A DNA stretch of 35,582 bases, taken from Gemmatimonadota bacterium. Lineage in GTDB: Bacteria > Gemmatimonadota > Gemmatimonadetes > Gemmatimonadales > Gemmatimonadaceae. Positions 15,804 through 25,157 of this stretch are shown piece by piece (within the stretch, counting starts at the first letter, position 1; each line of letters begins with the position of its first letter). The notes under the pieces are model-generated. The model made no database searches and had not been told where the DNA came from. It saw only the letters and a program-made list of their open reading frames with translations. Location: the NCBI GenBank assembly GCA_026387895.1, contig JAPLKT010000041.1:1-35582 (forward strand). The letters are read 5' to 3'. Both the position numbers and the translations under genes were made by a program.

Positions 15804-15821
15804 CACTTAGCAGACGTACCG

Positions 15822-15899
15822 CGCGCGAGTGCATCCGGGGATTCTCCCCCGCATCGGTCGCGCGGCACGCCACAGTCCAACGGCAGTCTTCCGGCGTGC
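15822..15899 (+). promoter_or_regulatory. Two tandem stem-loops between rpsJ and rplC
   Basis: CGCGCGA (15822-15828) pairs with TCGCGCG (15858-15864) around an inner GGGG/CCCC stem. GCACGCC (15865-15871) pairs with GGCGTGC (15893-15899). The 128-base gap is the largest inside the ribosomal cluster. It may be a control site for the rplC-onward genes, for instance bound by a ribosomal protein as L4 binds the E. coli S10 leader; that role is inferred. Confidence 0.45.
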
Positions 15900-15931
15900 G
15901 CGCCGGGCCGTGACTACGCCACGAGGAAACA

Positions 15932-16615
15932 ATGATCGGTATTATTGGCAGAAAACTGGGGATGACCCAGATCTTCAATGCGGCGGGGCAGCAGATCCCG
16001 TGCACAGTGGTTGAGGCCGCTCCGAATCCCGTCACGAAGGTCATGACGAAGGATGCGGCGGGCTTCGATTCCATCGAACTCGGCTTTGAGTCGCAGCGCA
16101 CGGCGCGCGATTCCAAGAAGGGCGAGCGTGATCCCAAGGGCAGTCGTGCAGCAGCGGCGGAGATCGGACATGCGGCGAAGGCCGGGTTGTCGGCGGCTCC
16201 GGCGTTTCTCCGCTCGTTCCGTCTCGACGACGCGCCGGGGAAGGATCCGGAAGTGCCGTCGTACAAGGTCGGTGACGTGATCACCGTCGGCGTTTTCGCC
16301 GAAGGGGACACCGTCAAGGTGACCGGCACCTCGAAGGGCCGCGGTTTCCAGGGCGTGGTGAAGCGCTGGAACTTCGCGGGTGGCCCGAACACGCACGGCA
16401 ACACGAAGCACCGTCGTCCTGGCTCGATCGGAGCCGGCACGGACCCGTCGCGCGTCATCAAGGGCAAGAAGATGCCGGGCCATTACGGTGCCGAGCGCGT
16501 CACGCAGACGCACCTTCGCGTAGAGAAGATTGACGCGGAGCGCAACCTGATCTACATCCGCGGTTCTGTCGCCGGCCCGAAGAATGGGATCGTCCTCGTC
16601 CGCAAGCAGGGTTAA
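15932..16615 (+). CDS. rplC: Large ribosomal subunit protein uL3
   Basis: L3 binds near the 3' end of 23S rRNA and starts 50S assembly. The 227-residue product begins IGRKLGMTQIF and has the long central loop motif FAGGPNTHGNTKHRRPGSIGA near residues 149-169, which reaches the peptidyl-transferase centre. It continues KGKKMPGHYG. The ATG has a GAGGAA site. It ends three bases before rplD. Confidence 0.98.
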   Translation: MIGIIGRKLGMTQIFNAAGQQIPCTVVEAAPNPVTKVMTKDAAGFDSIELGFESQRTARDSKKGERDPKGSRAAAAEIGHAAKAGLSAAPAFLRSFRLDDAPGKDPEVPSYKVGDVITVGVFAEGDTVKVTGTSKGRGFQGVVKRWNFAGGPNTHGNTKHRRPGSIGAGTDPSRVIKGKKMPGHYGAERVTQTHLRVEKIDAERNLIYIRGSVAGPKNGIVLVRKQG

Positions 16616-16618
16616 CCG

Positions 16619-17473
16619 ATGGCTGACACGATGAACATTGACGCTGCCGCGTTCACCGCAAAGGGAACGCCGCGCGACCGTATGGCCCTTCCGGGCACGG
16701 TGTTTGATGGCACGGTCAACGTGCCCGTCATGCACCAGGCCGTGAAGGCGTACTTGGCCAATCAGCGCCAGGGCACGCACAGCACGAAGACGCGTGGCGA
16801 AGTGATCGGTGGTAACCAGAAGCCGTGGAAGCAGAAGGGAACCGGTCGTGCCCGCTCGGGCTCGACGCGTTCGCCCGTCTGGGTCGGCGGTGGTACCGTG
16901 TTCGGTCCGCGTCCTCGCAAGTACACCGAGACCGTGCCGCGCCAGGTGCGTGCACTGGCTCGGAAGAGCGCACTCAATGCGCGCGCCAGCGAAGGCGCAC
17001 TGCACGTGATCGATGCGTTCCAGTGGGACGCGCCGAAGACGTCGCAGATGTTGCAGCTGATCGCGCGTCTGGAGCTCACGGGCAAGAAGGTGCTCGTGCT
17101 GACCGATGGCGTGAAGTCGAATGTGTTCCTGTCTGGCCGGAACCTGCAGAACGTGCATGTGCTGCCGTACAGCGACGTGTCGACGTACCACATTTTGTGG
17201 TCGCACACGGTGCTGATCGAGTCGGCTGCTCTGGGAGAGGCGCTCGCGCCGATCGCGGAGAAGGACGTCGCGAAGGTGAAGGTCCGTAAGGCTGTACCGA
17301 AGGCTGAGGCCGCTGCAAAGGCTCCTGCCAAGAAGAAGGCCGCTGCCCCGAAGGCCGAAAAGGCTGAGAAGGCGCCGGCCGCGAAGAAGAAGGCCGCTGC
17401 TCCGAAGGCCGAGAAGGCCGCGGCGCCCAAGAAGACTGCCGCGAAGCCGGCGGCCAAGAAGAAGGGGAAGTAA
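16619..17473 (+). CDS. rplD: Large ribosomal subunit protein uL4 with a long Ala/Lys tail
   Basis: L4 binds 23S rRNA and lines the exit tunnel. Residues about 1-215 are a normal L4: the tunnel loop is [25 protein letters not shown]-type, with [14 protein letters not shown] following. From about residue 220 the protein continues with some 65 residues of Ala, Lys and Pro (blocks such as [20 protein letters not shown]), which the family usually lacks. The tail is likely disordered and RNA-binding, and it is encoded by degenerate internal repeats. No frameshift is needed to explain it. rplW follows after 3 bases. Confidence 0.97.
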   Translation: MADTMNIDAAAFTAKGTPRDRMALPGTVFDGTVNVPVMHQAVKAYLANQRQGTHSTKTRGEVIGGNQKPWKQKGTGRARSGSTRSPVWVGGGTVFGPRPRKYTETVPRQVRALARKSALNARASEGALHVIDAFQWDAPKTSQMLQLIARLELTGKKVLVLTDGVKSNVFLSGRNLQNVHVLPYSDVSTYHILWSHTVLIESAALGEALAPIAEKDVAKVKVRKAVPKAEAAAKAPAKKKAAAPKAEKAEKAPAAKKKAAAPKAEKAAAPKKTAAKPAAKKKGK

Positions 17474-17476
17474 TCA

Positions 17477-17764
17477 ATGGCAACGCTCCTCCGTACCATC
17501 GTGCGCCCGATCGTCACCGAGAAGAGCTCGGCGGCTTACCAGGATCGTGGCGAGTACACCTTCGAAGTGCATCCGGAAGCGAACAAGCAAGCGATCAAGC
17601 AGGCGATCGAAACGCTGTTCGGTGTCAAGGTGACGGGTGTGTGGACCTCCCAGCAGCGCGGCAAGTTGAAGCGCGTGGGAACCCGCTCCGGCCTACGGCC
17701 GCGCTGGAAGAAGGCCATCGTGACGCTGAAGGCTGGCGACACGATCGAGATCTTTGAGGGCTGA
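17477..17764 (+). CDS. rplW: Large ribosomal subunit protein uL23
   Basis: L23 sits at the tunnel exit and is the docking site for trigger factor and SRP. The 95-residue product has [11 protein letters not shown] at the start, then [19 protein letters not shown] and LFGVKVTGV. Length is normal. It lies between rplD and rplB with 3- and 5-base gaps. Confidence 0.97.
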   Translation: MATLLRTIVRPIVTEKSSAAYQDRGEYTFEVHPEANKQAIKQAIETLFGVKVTGVWTSQQRGKLKRVGTRSGLRPRWKKAIVTLKAGDTIEIFEG

Positions 17765-17769
17765 GTCAT

Positions 17770-18600
17770 ATGGGTATCCGCCAGTTCAAGCCGGTCACCA
17801 AGAGCTCGCGCTTTCGCTCGATTTCGGACTTCGACACCATCACGCGTTCTACGCCTGAGAAGTCGTTGGTCGAACCGAAGCCGAAGAGCGGCGGGCGTGA
17901 CAATCACGGCCACATCGCGATGCGCCGCATCGGCGGTGGACACAAGCAGATGTATCGCGTCATCGACTTCAAGCGCAACAAGTTTGGTGTGGTCGGCACG
18001 GTCAAGGAGATCGAGTATGATCCCAACCGTTCGGCTCGCATCGCGCTGATCGAGTACACCGACGGGGAGAAGCGCTACATCATTCACCCGAAGGGACTGA
18101 AGCAGGGCGACACGGTGGTCTCGGGTCCGGGCGCCGATGTGCGCAACGGAAACGCGCTGCCGCTGAAGGAAGTCCCGCTCGGTACCGCGGTGCATTGCGT
18201 GGAGATTACGCCGAAGAAGGGCGCGCAGATGGCGCGTTCGGCCGGTACGAGTGTGCAGGTGGTGGCGAAGGAAGGCGATTACGTGACGTTGCGCATGGCC
18301 TCGACGGAAATGCGTATGGTGCACGGCACCTGCCTAGCCACGATCGGTGAAGTTGGCAACGCGGAGCATGAGCTCAAGTCGGCCGGTAAGGCCGGTGCGA
18401 GCCGTTGGGCTGGCAAGCGCCCGAAGGTCCGTGGCGAAGTCATGAACCCAGTGGATCACCCGCACGGTGGCCGTACACGCGGCGGTCGTAACGTGGTGAG
18501 CCCGTGGGGCAAGAAGGAAGGCGTCAAGACGCGTAATAAGAAGAAGCCGTCGGAGCGCCTGATCGTGCGCGGACGGAAGCGCGGCAAGGCGACTCAGTAA
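17770..18600 (+). CDS. rplB: Large ribosomal subunit protein uL2
   Basis: L2 is needed for subunit joining and peptidyl transfer. The 276-residue product has the usual length, RNA-binding core ([22 protein letters not shown]) and C-terminal signature near residues 219-232 ([15 protein letters not shown]). This includes the conserved His of the peptidyl-transferase region. The tail is basic. Confidence 0.98.
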   Translation: MGIRQFKPVTKSSRFRSISDFDTITRSTPEKSLVEPKPKSGGRDNHGHIAMRRIGGGHKQMYRVIDFKRNKFGVVGTVKEIEYDPNRSARIALIEYTDGEKRYIIHPKGLKQGDTVVSGPGADVRNGNALPLKEVPLGTAVHCVEITPKKGAQMARSAGTSVQVVAKEGDYVTLRMASTEMRMVHGTCLATIGEVGNAEHELKSAGKAGASRWAGKRPKVRGEVMNPVDHPHGGRTRGGRNVVSPWGKKEGVKTRNKKKPSERLIVRGRKRGKATQ

Positions 18601-18615
18601 CCGGGATACGATACT

Positions 18616-18942
18616 ATGGCGAGAAGCATTAAGAAGGGCCCATTTGTCCAGGACAGCCTGATGAAGCGCGTCCAGGGCATGAACGCCCGCAGTGAGAAGA
18701 AGGTCATCAAGACCTGGTCGCGCGCCAGCACGGTGCTGCCTGATTTTGTCGGGCACACGTTCGGGGTGCACAACGGCAACAAGTTTATCCCGGTCTACGT
18801 GACGGAGAACATGGTCGGGCATAAGCTCGGCGAGTTCTCTCCGACGCGTCTGTTCCGCGGGCACACGGCAGCGGGAGCAGCGGCGAAGCCGTCCGTTTCC
18901 GCGGCACCGGCGAAGGCGCCGGCCGGCAAGGGAGGCAAGTAA
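18616..18942 (+). CDS. rpsS: Small ribosomal subunit protein uS19 with a C-terminal extension
   Basis: S19 forms a complex with S13 in the 30S head. The first 85 or so residues are typical ([19 protein letters not shown]-like [39 protein letters not shown]). The final 23 residues are an Ala/Pro/Lys tail, bringing it to 108 instead of about 92. rplV begins 3 bases after the stop. Confidence 0.97.
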   Translation: MARSIKKGPFVQDSLMKRVQGMNARSEKKVIKTWSRASTVLPDFVGHTFGVHNGNKFIPVYVTENMVGHKLGEFSPTRLFRGHTAAGAAAKPSVSAAPAKAPAGKGGK

Positions 18943-18945
18943 CCC

Positions 18946-19305
18946 ATGACTGGAGCACGCGCGATTCAGCGTACGGCACGTCAGTCACCGTACAAGATGC
19001 GCCTCGTGATTGATCAGGTGCGGGGAATGAACGTCAACGATGCGCTCGCGTTGTTGAAGTTCAGCAAGAAGCACGCGGCGAAGCAGATCGAGAAGGTGCT
19101 GCGGAGCGCGATCGCGAACGCCGAGCAGGCAGCGCGGAACGCGAACACCTCGATCGACGTCGACGCGTTGTACCTGACGCACGCCATCGTGAACGAAGGG
19201 CCGAAGCTCAAGCGCTTCACCCCGGCCGCGATGGGCCGTGCTACTCCGATTCACAAGCGCACGAGCCACATCGACATCATCGTGTCCGAGAAGGAAGGGC
19301 GATAA
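18946..19305 (+). CDS. rplV: Large ribosomal subunit protein uL22
   Basis: L22 lines the exit tunnel beside L4. The 119-residue product has [21 protein letters not shown] at the start and the extended beta-hairpin [25 protein letters not shown] near residues 84-108, whose tip is a macrolide-resistance site. The stop overlaps the rpsC start by one base (TAATG). Confidence 0.97.
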   Translation: MTGARAIQRTARQSPYKMRLVIDQVRGMNVNDALALLKFSKKHAAKQIEKVLRSAIANAEQAARNANTSIDVDALYLTHAIVNEGPKLKRFTPAAMGRATPIHKRTSHIDIIVSEKEGR

Positions 19306-19964
19306 TGGGACAGAAGACTAATCCGATCGGCTTTCGCCTCGGCATCTCGAAGACGTGGCGTTCGACGTGGTATGCCAAGAAGGACTTTCCGGCGCTGTTG
19401 CAGGAGGATGAACTCCTCCGCAAGTATCTGAAGGCGCGTCTCTCGGGTGCCGCGATCAGCGACATCACGATTGAGCGGAAGCCCGGCAAGGTGGTGGTGA
19501 CGATTCACACCGGTCGTCCGGGTGTGGTCATCGGGAAGAAGGGTCAGGCGGTGGAGGAGTTGAAGAACGAACTCCAGCAGCTGACCGGGAAGGAAGTTGG
19601 GGTGAATGTTGAGGAGATCAAGCGCCCGGAGATCGAGGCGCAGTTGGTTGCCGACAACATCTCGGCTCAGCTGGCGCAGCGTATTTCGTTCCGTCGCGCG
19701 ATGAAGCGTGCGGTGCAGAGTGCCATGCGTATGGGCGCAGAAGGCATCAAGGTGAAGTGCAGTGGTCGTCTGGGCGGCGCCGAGATTGCGCGCGTCGAGG
19801 GCTACCATGAGGGGCGAGTGCCCCTGCACACGCTGCGTGCGAACATCGACTACGCCACGAGCACGGCGAAGACGACGTTCGGCACGATCGGCGTCAAGAT
19901 TTGGATCTTTAAGGGCGAGATCGTCGAGGACCGTCGTGGCAAGACGTACTCGTCGGACGCGTAA
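19305..19964 (+). CDS. rpsC: Small ribosomal subunit protein uS3
   Basis: S3 lies at the mRNA entry channel and helps unwind mRNA. The 219-residue product begins [17 protein letters not shown] domain follows with the GxxG loop in [18 protein letters not shown], then the C-terminal domain [27 protein letters not shown]-type. An AAGGAAGGG ribosome-binding site lies in the end of rplV. Confidence 0.98.
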   Translation: MGQKTNPIGFRLGISKTWRSTWYAKKDFPALLQEDELLRKYLKARLSGAAISDITIERKPGKVVVTIHTGRPGVVIGKKGQAVEELKNELQQLTGKEVGVNVEEIKRPEIEAQLVADNISAQLAQRISFRRAMKRAVQSAMRMGAEGIKVKCSGRLGGAEIARVEGYHEGRVPLHTLRANIDYATSTAKTTFGTIGVKIWIFKGEIVEDRRGKTYSSDA

Positions 19965-19979
19965 GGGAGGAGACAAATA

Positions 19980-20402
19980 ATGCTCGCACCGAAGCGCGTG
20001 AAGTTCCGCAAAATGTTTAAGGGGCGTACCAACGGGATCGCGACCCGTGGCGCCGAGGTGTCCTTCGGGCACTTTGGGCTACAGGCGCTGGAGCCTGGTT
20101 GGGTGACGGCCCGTCAGATTGAAGCCGCCCGTGTGGCGCTCACGCGTCATATCAAGCGCGGTGGCAAGGTGTGGATCCGGATTTTCCCGGACAAGCCGAT
20201 CACGAAGAAGCCGGCCGAAACCCGAATGGGGAAGGGCAAGGGCTCGCCAGAGTTGTGGGTGGCGGTGGTGCGGCCTGGTCGTGTGATGTTCGAGATCGAA
20301 GGTGTGGAACGTGAGTTGGCAAAGAAGGCGCTGGGCCTCGCTTCGGCGAAGCTTGGCATCAAGTCGAAGTTCGTGGCCCGCGAGGAGGCGCATACCGAAT
20401 GA
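19980..20402 (+). CDS. rplP: Large ribosomal subunit protein uL16
   Basis: L16 organises the tRNA A-site region of the 50S subunit. The 140-residue product starts [16 protein letters not shown] and contains GYFGLQAL-like [25 protein letters not shown] and [16 protein letters not shown], all typical. A strong GGGAGGAG site precedes it. It overlaps rpmC by four bases (ATGA). Confidence 0.98.
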   Translation: MLAPKRVKFRKMFKGRTNGIATRGAEVSFGHFGLQALEPGWVTARQIEAARVALTRHIKRGGKVWIRIFPDKPITKKPAETRMGKGKGSPELWVAVVRPGRVMFEIEGVERELAKKALGLASAKLGIKSKFVAREEAHTE

Positions 20403-20626
20403 TGAAGGCATCGCAGGTTCGCGAGTTGTCGACTGCAGAGATCGTAACCCGTATCGCGGAACTCGAGCGCGAGCGGTTCAACCTGAAGTTCCGTGGGGCG
20501 ACGCAGACGTTGGAAGATCCGCTTCGCCTGCGGGGGATTCGCCGCGACATCGCGCGGCTCAAGACGGAGCTGCGCGTGCAGCAGGCCGCGCCGGCCGTTG
20601 CGGCGCGCAAGGCGGGAGGTAAGTGA
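20399..20626 (+). CDS. rpmC: Large ribosomal subunit protein uL29
   Basis: L29 is a two-helix protein by the tunnel exit. The 75-residue product has [19 protein letters not shown] and the signature [30 protein letters not shown]. The tail ([16 protein letters not shown]) is slightly long. It starts with two adjacent ATG codons (20399 and 20402). Confidence 0.95.
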   Translation: MMKASQVRELSTAEIVTRIAELERERFNLKFRGATQTLEDPLRLRGIRRDIARLKTELRVQQAAPAVAARKAGGK

Positions 20627-20628
20627 CC

Positions 20629-20910
20629 ATGGCTGATATGCAGAGTGCCTCGACGACTGCGCGCGGTGCGCGTAAGACGCGGACGGGGCTGGTGGTGAGC
20701 GACAAGATGGCGAAGACGATCGTGGTGCAGATCGAGCGTCGCGTTCCGCATCCCGTGTACGGCAAGATGGTCACCCGGACGAAGCGCTTGAAGGCGCACG
20801 ACGAGGAAAACTCGGCGAAGACGGGCGACACCGTGCGCATCATGGAGACCCGCCCGCTGTCGAAGGACAAGCGGTGGCGCGTGGTCGAGATCGTTGAACG
20901 CGCGCGCTAA
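20629..20910 (+). CDS. rpsQ: Small ribosomal subunit protein uS17
   Basis: S17 is a primary 16S rRNA-binding protein. The 93-residue product has [31 protein letters not shown]-type sequence and [29 protein letters not shown], after an N-terminal extension of about 13 residues. I chose the ATG at 20629, eight bases after the GGGAGGT site. A GTG at 20623 overlapping the rpmC stop is too close to that site. Confidence 0.96.
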   Translation: MADMQSASTTARGARKTRTGLVVSDKMAKTIVVQIERRVPHPVYGKMVTRTKRLKAHDEENSAKTGDTVRIMETRPLSKDKRWRVVEIVERAR

Positions 20911-20922
20911 GGGAGACGACTA

Positions 20923-21291
20923 ATGATTCAGCAGGAGTCGATGGTTAAAGTGGCGGACAACTCAGGGGCGAAGACGGCCCTGGTGATCCGCGTGCTCGGT
21001 GGAACCCGCCGGCGGTATGCCGGGCTTGGGGATATCGTGATCGTTGCGGTGAAGAACGCCCTGCCGAACGGCACGGTGAAGAAGTCCGACGTAGCGCGTG
21101 CCGTGGTGGTGCGCACTGTGAAGGAGACGCGACGGAAGGACGGGAGCTACATTCGCTTCGACGAGAACGCTGTGGTCATTATCAATGACAATGGCGAGCC
21201 GCGTGCGACACGTATCTTTGGTCCGGTGGCCCGTGAACTGCGCGACAAGCGCTACATGAAGATTGTGTCGCTTGCGCCCGAGGTGATCTGA
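20923..21291 (+). CDS. rplN: Large ribosomal subunit protein uL14
   Basis: L14 contacts the 30S subunit in bridge B5/B8 and is the RsfS target. The 122-residue product is of exactly typical length and sequence: [17 protein letters not shown], the signature [26 protein letters not shown], and [16 protein letters not shown] site lies just upstream. Confidence 0.98.
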   Translation: MIQQESMVKVADNSGAKTALVIRVLGGTRRRYAGLGDIVIVAVKNALPNGTVKKSDVARAVVVRTVKETRRKDGSYIRFDENAVVIINDNGEPRATRIFGPVARELRDKRYMKIVSLAPEVI

Positions 21292-21292
21292 C

Positions 21293-21697
21293 ATGCGTAC
21301 GCACGTTTATAAGAAGACCCTAGGCAAGCGGAACCGTACGCGTCACGCGATCAATGCGGAGCGCGAGGTGATTCACGTGTCGAAGGGGGACACCGTGAAG
21401 GTGGTCCGCGGCGACGATAAGGGGAAGGAAGGGAAGATCATCCGCGTGTACCCGAAGACGGGCCGTGTGCTGATTGAAGGGATCAACATTGTGAAGAAGC
21501 ATCGCAAGGCGCGCACGGCAGAGGAGCAGTCGGGGATTATCGAGATGCCCGCCCCAATGCATGCGTCCAACGTGATGTTGAAGGACCCGAAGTCGGGTGC
21601 ACCCACGCGCGTCCGCGCGCGGATCGACGCCGACGGCACGAAGGAGCGGATCAGCGTGAAGTCTGGTGACGCGTTCCCGCGTCCCACCAAGCGCTAA
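21293..21697 (+). CDS. rplX: Large ribosomal subunit protein uL24, extended
   Basis: L24 starts 50S assembly. The KOW motif near residues 31-50 (KGDTVKVVRGDDKGKEGKII) and VLIEGINIVKKHRK are typical. About 27 residues (MRTHVYKKTLGKRNRTRHAI onward) precede the usual start, giving 134 residues. The first base lies one base after the rplN stop. A start at an internal Met is not available before the KOW motif, so the extension looks real. Confidence 0.96.
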   Translation: MRTHVYKKTLGKRNRTRHAINAEREVIHVSKGDTVKVVRGDDKGKEGKIIRVYPKTGRVLIEGINIVKKHRKARTAEEQSGIIEMPAPMHASNVMLKDPKSGAPTRVRARIDADGTKERISVKSGDAFPRPTKR

Positions 21698-21715
21698 TCC
21701 GAGGACTGATATCTG

Positions 21716-22384
21716 ATGGCGACCAAGGAAAAGGAACAGAAGAAGGGCGGTAGCAAGCGTCAGGCGGCGGCTCCGGCCCCGCGTGAGGCACATGCGGGTG
21801 TGGAATTGCCCGTCCCGGCGCCGCGCCTCCGCAACTATTACGCGAACACGGTTCGTGCGAACCTCTCGAAGCAGTTCGGGCTGTCGAATCCGCATCAGAT
21901 TCCGAATCTCGAGAAGATCGTCTTGAACGTGGGAATGGGCGAAGCGATCAAGCAGCCGAAGGTGCTGGACGCGGTGGTCGATGAGTTGTCGATTATCGCC
22001 GGTCAGCGCCCGACGCGAAAGAAGGCGAAGAAGTCGATCGCCAACTACGGGTTGCGCCAGGGCCAGGAAATCGGCGCGAGCGTGACGCTGCGTGGCAATC
22101 GTATGTGGGAGTTTCTCGACCGGTTTGTGACGACGGCGATTGCCCGCATTCGCGATTTCCGCGGGTTGTCGACGCGCGCGTTTGACGGTCGTGGCAACTA
22201 CAGCCTCGGCGTCAAGGAACAGATGATCTTCCCGGAGATCAACTATGATCAAGTTGAGCAAATCCACGGGATGGACATCACGTTCGTGACCACGACGAAC
22301 AAGGATGACCAGGCCTTCGCGCTGCTGCGCGAACTCGGTATGCCGTTCCGCGGCGACGATAAGCCAATCGTCGTTCATCACTAA
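21716..22384 (+). CDS. rplE: Large ribosomal subunit protein uL5 with an N-terminal extension
   Basis: L5 binds 5S rRNA. From about residue 39 the sequence is typical (LRNYYANTVRANLSKQF, PNLEKIVLNVGMGEA, the P-site tRNA-contacting loop, then FDGRGNYSLGVKEQMIFPEI). The preceding head (MATKEKEQKKGGSKRQAAAP onward) is Lys/Ala/Pro-rich and probably disordered. No internal Met offers a shorter start before the core. Confidence 0.97.
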   Translation: MATKEKEQKKGGSKRQAAAPAPREAHAGVELPVPAPRLRNYYANTVRANLSKQFGLSNPHQIPNLEKIVLNVGMGEAIKQPKVLDAVVDELSIIAGQRPTRKKAKKSIANYGLRQGQEIGASVTLRGNRMWEFLDRFVTTAIARIRDFRGLSTRAFDGRGNYSLGVKEQMIFPEINYDQVEQIHGMDITFVTTTNKDDQAFALLRELGMPFRGDDKPIVVHH

Positions 22385-22395
22385 GGGATCCGACC

Positions 22396-22701
22396 ATGGC
22401 AAAGAAGAGCAGCACGGAGAAGAACGACCGCCGGAAGAAGATGACCGCCCAGTACGCCGTGAAGCGCGCGGCTGCAAAGGCGATCATGCAGAATCCGAAG
22501 TCGACGGACGAGGAGAAGGCGGCAGCGCAGGTGAAGCTGCAGAAGCTGCCGCGCAACTCGGCTCGCGAGCGCATTCGGAACCGGTGCTCGATGACCGGCC
22601 GCGCGCGTGGATACGTCGCGATGTTCGGCTTGTCGCGTATGGCATTCCGGGATATGGCGCTGAACGGCCTGATCCCTGGCGTGCGCAAGGCGAGCTGGTA
22701 A
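22396..22701 (+). CDS. rpsN: Small ribosomal subunit protein uS14, zinc-free long form
   Basis: S14 lies in the 30S head. The 101-residue product lacks the CxxC zinc ribbon of the short form and has the long form's ending (RNRCSMTGRARGYVAMFGLSRMAFRDMAL). A GGGATCC precedes the ATG. An 85-base gap follows, the second largest in the cluster; I see no clear structure in it. Confidence 0.97.
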   Translation: MAKKSSTEKNDRRKKMTAQYAVKRAAAKAIMQNPKSTDEEKAAAQVKLQKLPRNSARERIRNRCSMTGRARGYVAMFGLSRMAFRDMALNGLIPGVRKASW

Positions 22702-22786
22702 CTGTAGGACCGCTAGGACAAACCATTCACTTCCTGCAGGTCTGGTCGGAAACGACTGGAAACCACAGGAGACAAGGACATACATC

Positions 22787-23188
22787 ATGAGCATGACCGA
22801 TCCTGTGGCCGATATGCTCACGCGGATCCGCAACGCTTGCGGGTCGAAGCACCGTCGCGTGGACATCCCGGCCTCGAAGCTGAAGCTGGAGATCGCTCGG
22901 TTGTTGAAGGAGAATCACTTCATCACCGATTATAAGACTGTCGAAACGGAAGAAGGACGTCCGGTGCTGCGCGTGGTGTTGAAGTACGCGCATGGCGGGC
23001 AGTCGGTGATCCGCGAGCTGAAGCGCGTGTCGAGCCCTGGGCTCCGCACGTATGTGGGCGCGACGGAGATTCCGCGTGTGCGCAATGGGCTTGGCGTGGC
23101 GATTGTCAGCACCTCGAAGGGGCTGATGACCGACCGTCAGGCGCGTGCGCAGCGGACCGGTGGTGAGCTTCTTGCCCTCGTCTGGTAA
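22787..23188 (+). CDS. rpsH: Small ribosomal subunit protein uS8
   Basis: S8 binds the central domain of 16S rRNA and in E. coli represses the spc operon. The 133-residue product has TDPVADMLTRIRNA and the C-terminal signature GLGVAIVSTSKGLMTDRQAR with GGELLALVW at the end. A start two codons later (MTDPVAD) is equally possible. Confidence 0.97.
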   Translation: MSMTDPVADMLTRIRNACGSKHRRVDIPASKLKLEIARLLKENHFITDYKTVETEEGRPVLRVVLKYAHGGQSVIRELKRVSSPGLRTYVGATEIPRVRNGLGVAIVSTSKGLMTDRQARAQRTGGELLALVW

Positions 23189-23200
23189 GGAGACTCAGAC

Positions 23201-23740
23201 ATGTCGCGTATCGGAAAGTTGCCAATCGAGATCCCCGCGGGCGTAACCATCACGGTGAAGGGTTCTGCCGTGACGGTGAAGGGTCCCAAGGGTGAGCTCC
23301 ATCGTGTATTGAATTCGCAGATCAGTGTGTCGGTTGAGGGAACGGTGTGCACGGTGACACGTCCGTCGGACGAGCCGGTGCACAAGTCGTTGCACGGACT
23401 GTCGCGCACCCTTGTGGCCAACATGGTTGAGGGTGTGACGAAGGGTTTCGTGAAGCAGCTGGAGATCACAGGCGTTGGCTACAAGGCGGAAGTGAAGCCG
23501 TACGGGCTGCTCATGTCGCTTGGCTACTCGCACACGATTGAAGTGAAGGCCCCGAAGGGGATCTCGCTGACGGCGCCGCAGCCGACGAATGTGTTTGTGT
23601 CGGGCGCGGACAAGGAGATTGTGGGGCAGGTGGCGGCCGAGATCCGGTCGTTGCGCAAGCCGGAGCCGTACAAGGGCAAGGGCGTCAAGTACGCGGGCGA
23701 AGTCATCCGGCGTAAGGCCGGCAAGGCAGGAGGCAAGTAA
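23201..23740 (+). CDS. rplF: Large ribosomal subunit protein uL6
   Basis: L6 lies near the factor-binding site. The 179-residue product has both repeats, [19 protein letters not shown] and the C-terminal signature near residues 154-162 ([10 protein letters not shown]). An AAGGAGA site precedes the ATG. The stop overlaps the rplR start by one base. Confidence 0.98.
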   Translation: MSRIGKLPIEIPAGVTITVKGSAVTVKGPKGELHRVLNSQISVSVEGTVCTVTRPSDEPVHKSLHGLSRTLVANMVEGVTKGFVKQLEITGVGYKAEVKPYGLLMSLGYSHTIEVKAPKGISLTAPQPTNVFVSGADKEIVGQVAAEIRSLRKPEPYKGKGVKYAGEVIRRKAGKAGGK

Positions 23741-24096
23741 TGCCAGGGAAACGAGTACCCAAGGGTCGTGCCAATCTCCGGACGCGTCGTCACATTCGTG
23801 TGCGCGCCAAGGTGAAGGGCACGGAAGAGCGTCCGCGGTTGGTGGTGTTCCGCTCGGACAAGCACATTTACGCCCAGTTGGTGAACGACGTCGTGCAGCG
23901 CACGATCGTGACGGTCACCGATTCGGGACTGACCGGGAAGAAGACCGAGAAGTCGGTCGAAGTCGGGAAGCGCATCGCCGAGAAGGCGAAGGCCGCCGGC
24001 ATCAGCAAGGTCGTGTTCGACCGTGCTGGCTACCAGTATCACGGCCGCGTGAAGGCGGTGGCCGACGGTGCCCGCGAAGGCGGGCTGGAGTTCTAA
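23740..24096 (+). CDS. rplR: Large ribosomal subunit protein uL18
   Basis: L18 carries 5S rRNA into the 50S subunit with L5. The 118-residue product has [41 protein letters not shown] and [20 protein letters not shown], all typical. The Arg/Lys-rich N-terminus is normal. rpsE begins at the next base after the stop. Confidence 0.98.
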   Translation: MPGKRVPKGRANLRTRRHIRVRAKVKGTEERPRLVVFRSDKHIYAQLVNDVVQRTIVTVTDSGLTGKKTEKSVEVGKRIAEKAKAAGISKVVFDRAGYQYHGRVKAVADGAREGGLEF

Positions 24097-24909
24097 ATGG
24101 CAGATAACGAAGAGACGACTCCGGCGGCGGCTCCGGCCCCGCGAATGGGTGGCAGCGCGCGCAGCGGTGCGAACCGAAACGGTCCTCCGCGCGGTCGCGG
24201 CGGTCCGGGTGGCCCGGGTGGTGGCGCGGGCGGCGGGCGTGGGCGTGGCGGTCCGGGTGGTGGTGCTGGCGGCGGCGGTGGTGCCGGCCGCGGCGGCCCG
24301 GGCGGTGGCGCTGGCGGTGGACGCGGTGGTGAAGGCGGCCGTGGCCGTGGCGACCGTGGCGGTCCGGGTGGACCGGGCGGACGCGGTGAGGAAGGATCGG
24401 ATCTCGTCGAGAACGTGATTGCGATCAACCGCGTGGCCAAGGTGGTGAAGGGTGGCCGTCGCTTCTCGTTCAACGCGATTGTCGCGGTGGGCGATGGGCA
24501 GGGCAAGGTGGGGATCGCGACGGGTAAGGCGAACGAAGTGTCGGAAGCGGTCCGTAAGGCCGTGGACGCCGCCCGTCGTCACATGGTGTCGATCCCGATG
24601 ACTGGCTCGACCATCCCGCACGAGATTGTTGGATCGCACGGGGCCGGGAAGGTCCTGATGAAGCCGGCCGCTCCTGGCGCCGGTGTGATTGCAGGTGGTG
24701 CGGTGCGCGCCGTCATGGAGTGCGTTGGCATCACGGATATTCTCACGAAGTCGCTGGGTTCCACGAACCCACATAACATGGTGCTTGCCGCGATGCAGGG
24801 TCTTCAGGCCCTGACGACGGTTGAGCAGATCGCGCGTGAGCGCGGCGTCGAGGTTTCGTCACTCGGCTACCGCTCGCGTGCCAAGTCGAAGGAGGCCGCG
24901 CATGCCTAG
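24097..24909 (+). CDS. rpsE: Small ribosomal subunit protein uS5 with an Arg/Gly-rich head
   Basis: S5 is important for decoding accuracy and mRNA helicase activity. The core begins at about residue 103 ([32 protein letters not shown]) and continues normally to [13 protein letters not shown]. Before it lie about 100 residues, of which 26-97 are almost only Gly, Arg, Pro and Ala (GRGG, GGPGG, GGGRG units), resembling eukaryotic RGG boxes. The usual total is about 165-200; here it is 270. No start codon closer to the core has a ribosome-binding site. It overlaps rpmD by eight bases. Confidence 0.96.
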   Translation: MADNEETTPAAAPAPRMGGSARSGANRNGPPRGRGGPGGPGGGAGGGRGRGGPGGGAGGGGGAGRGGPGGGAGGGRGGEGGRGRGDRGGPGGPGGRGEEGSDLVENVIAINRVAKVVKGGRRFSFNAIVAVGDGQGKVGIATGKANEVSEAVRKAVDAARRHMVSIPMTGSTIPHEIVGSHGAGKVLMKPAAPGAGVIAGGAVRAVMECVGITDILTKSLGSTNPHNMVLAAMQGLQALTTVEQIARERGVEVSSLGYRSRAKSKEAAHA

Positions 24910-25153
24910 GACGTTCGTATGGCACCGTTCGCGAGGTCCTAAGACCACGCCACCCGAGACGTTGACGACGGGTAAGGTGCTCATCAAGCAGGTCAAGAGT
25001 GGCATCGGGCAGACGGCTCGGATGCGCGCAAACCTTGAGGCGCTCGGTCTCAAGCACCATCAGTCTGCAGTCACGCAGCAGGATTCCCCGTCGCTGCGCG
25101 GCATGATCAAGCGGGTGCGTCACCTCGTGACGGTCACCCCTGTTCAGGAGTAA
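24902..25153 (+). CDS. rpmD: Large ribosomal subunit protein uL30, extended
   Basis: L30 is a small 50S protein. The core [26 protein letters not shown] and [18 protein letters not shown] is typical and starts about 24 residues in. The start at 24902 ([20 protein letters not shown]) overlaps the end of rpsE by eight bases. No other in-frame start lies upstream of the core, so an N-terminal extension is inferred (83 residues in place of about 60). Confidence 0.94.
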   Translation: MPRTFVWHRSRGPKTTPPETLTTGKVLIKQVKSGIGQTARMRANLEALGLKHHQSAVTQQDSPSLRGMIKRVRHLVTVTPVQE

Positions 25154-25157
25154 TCCC

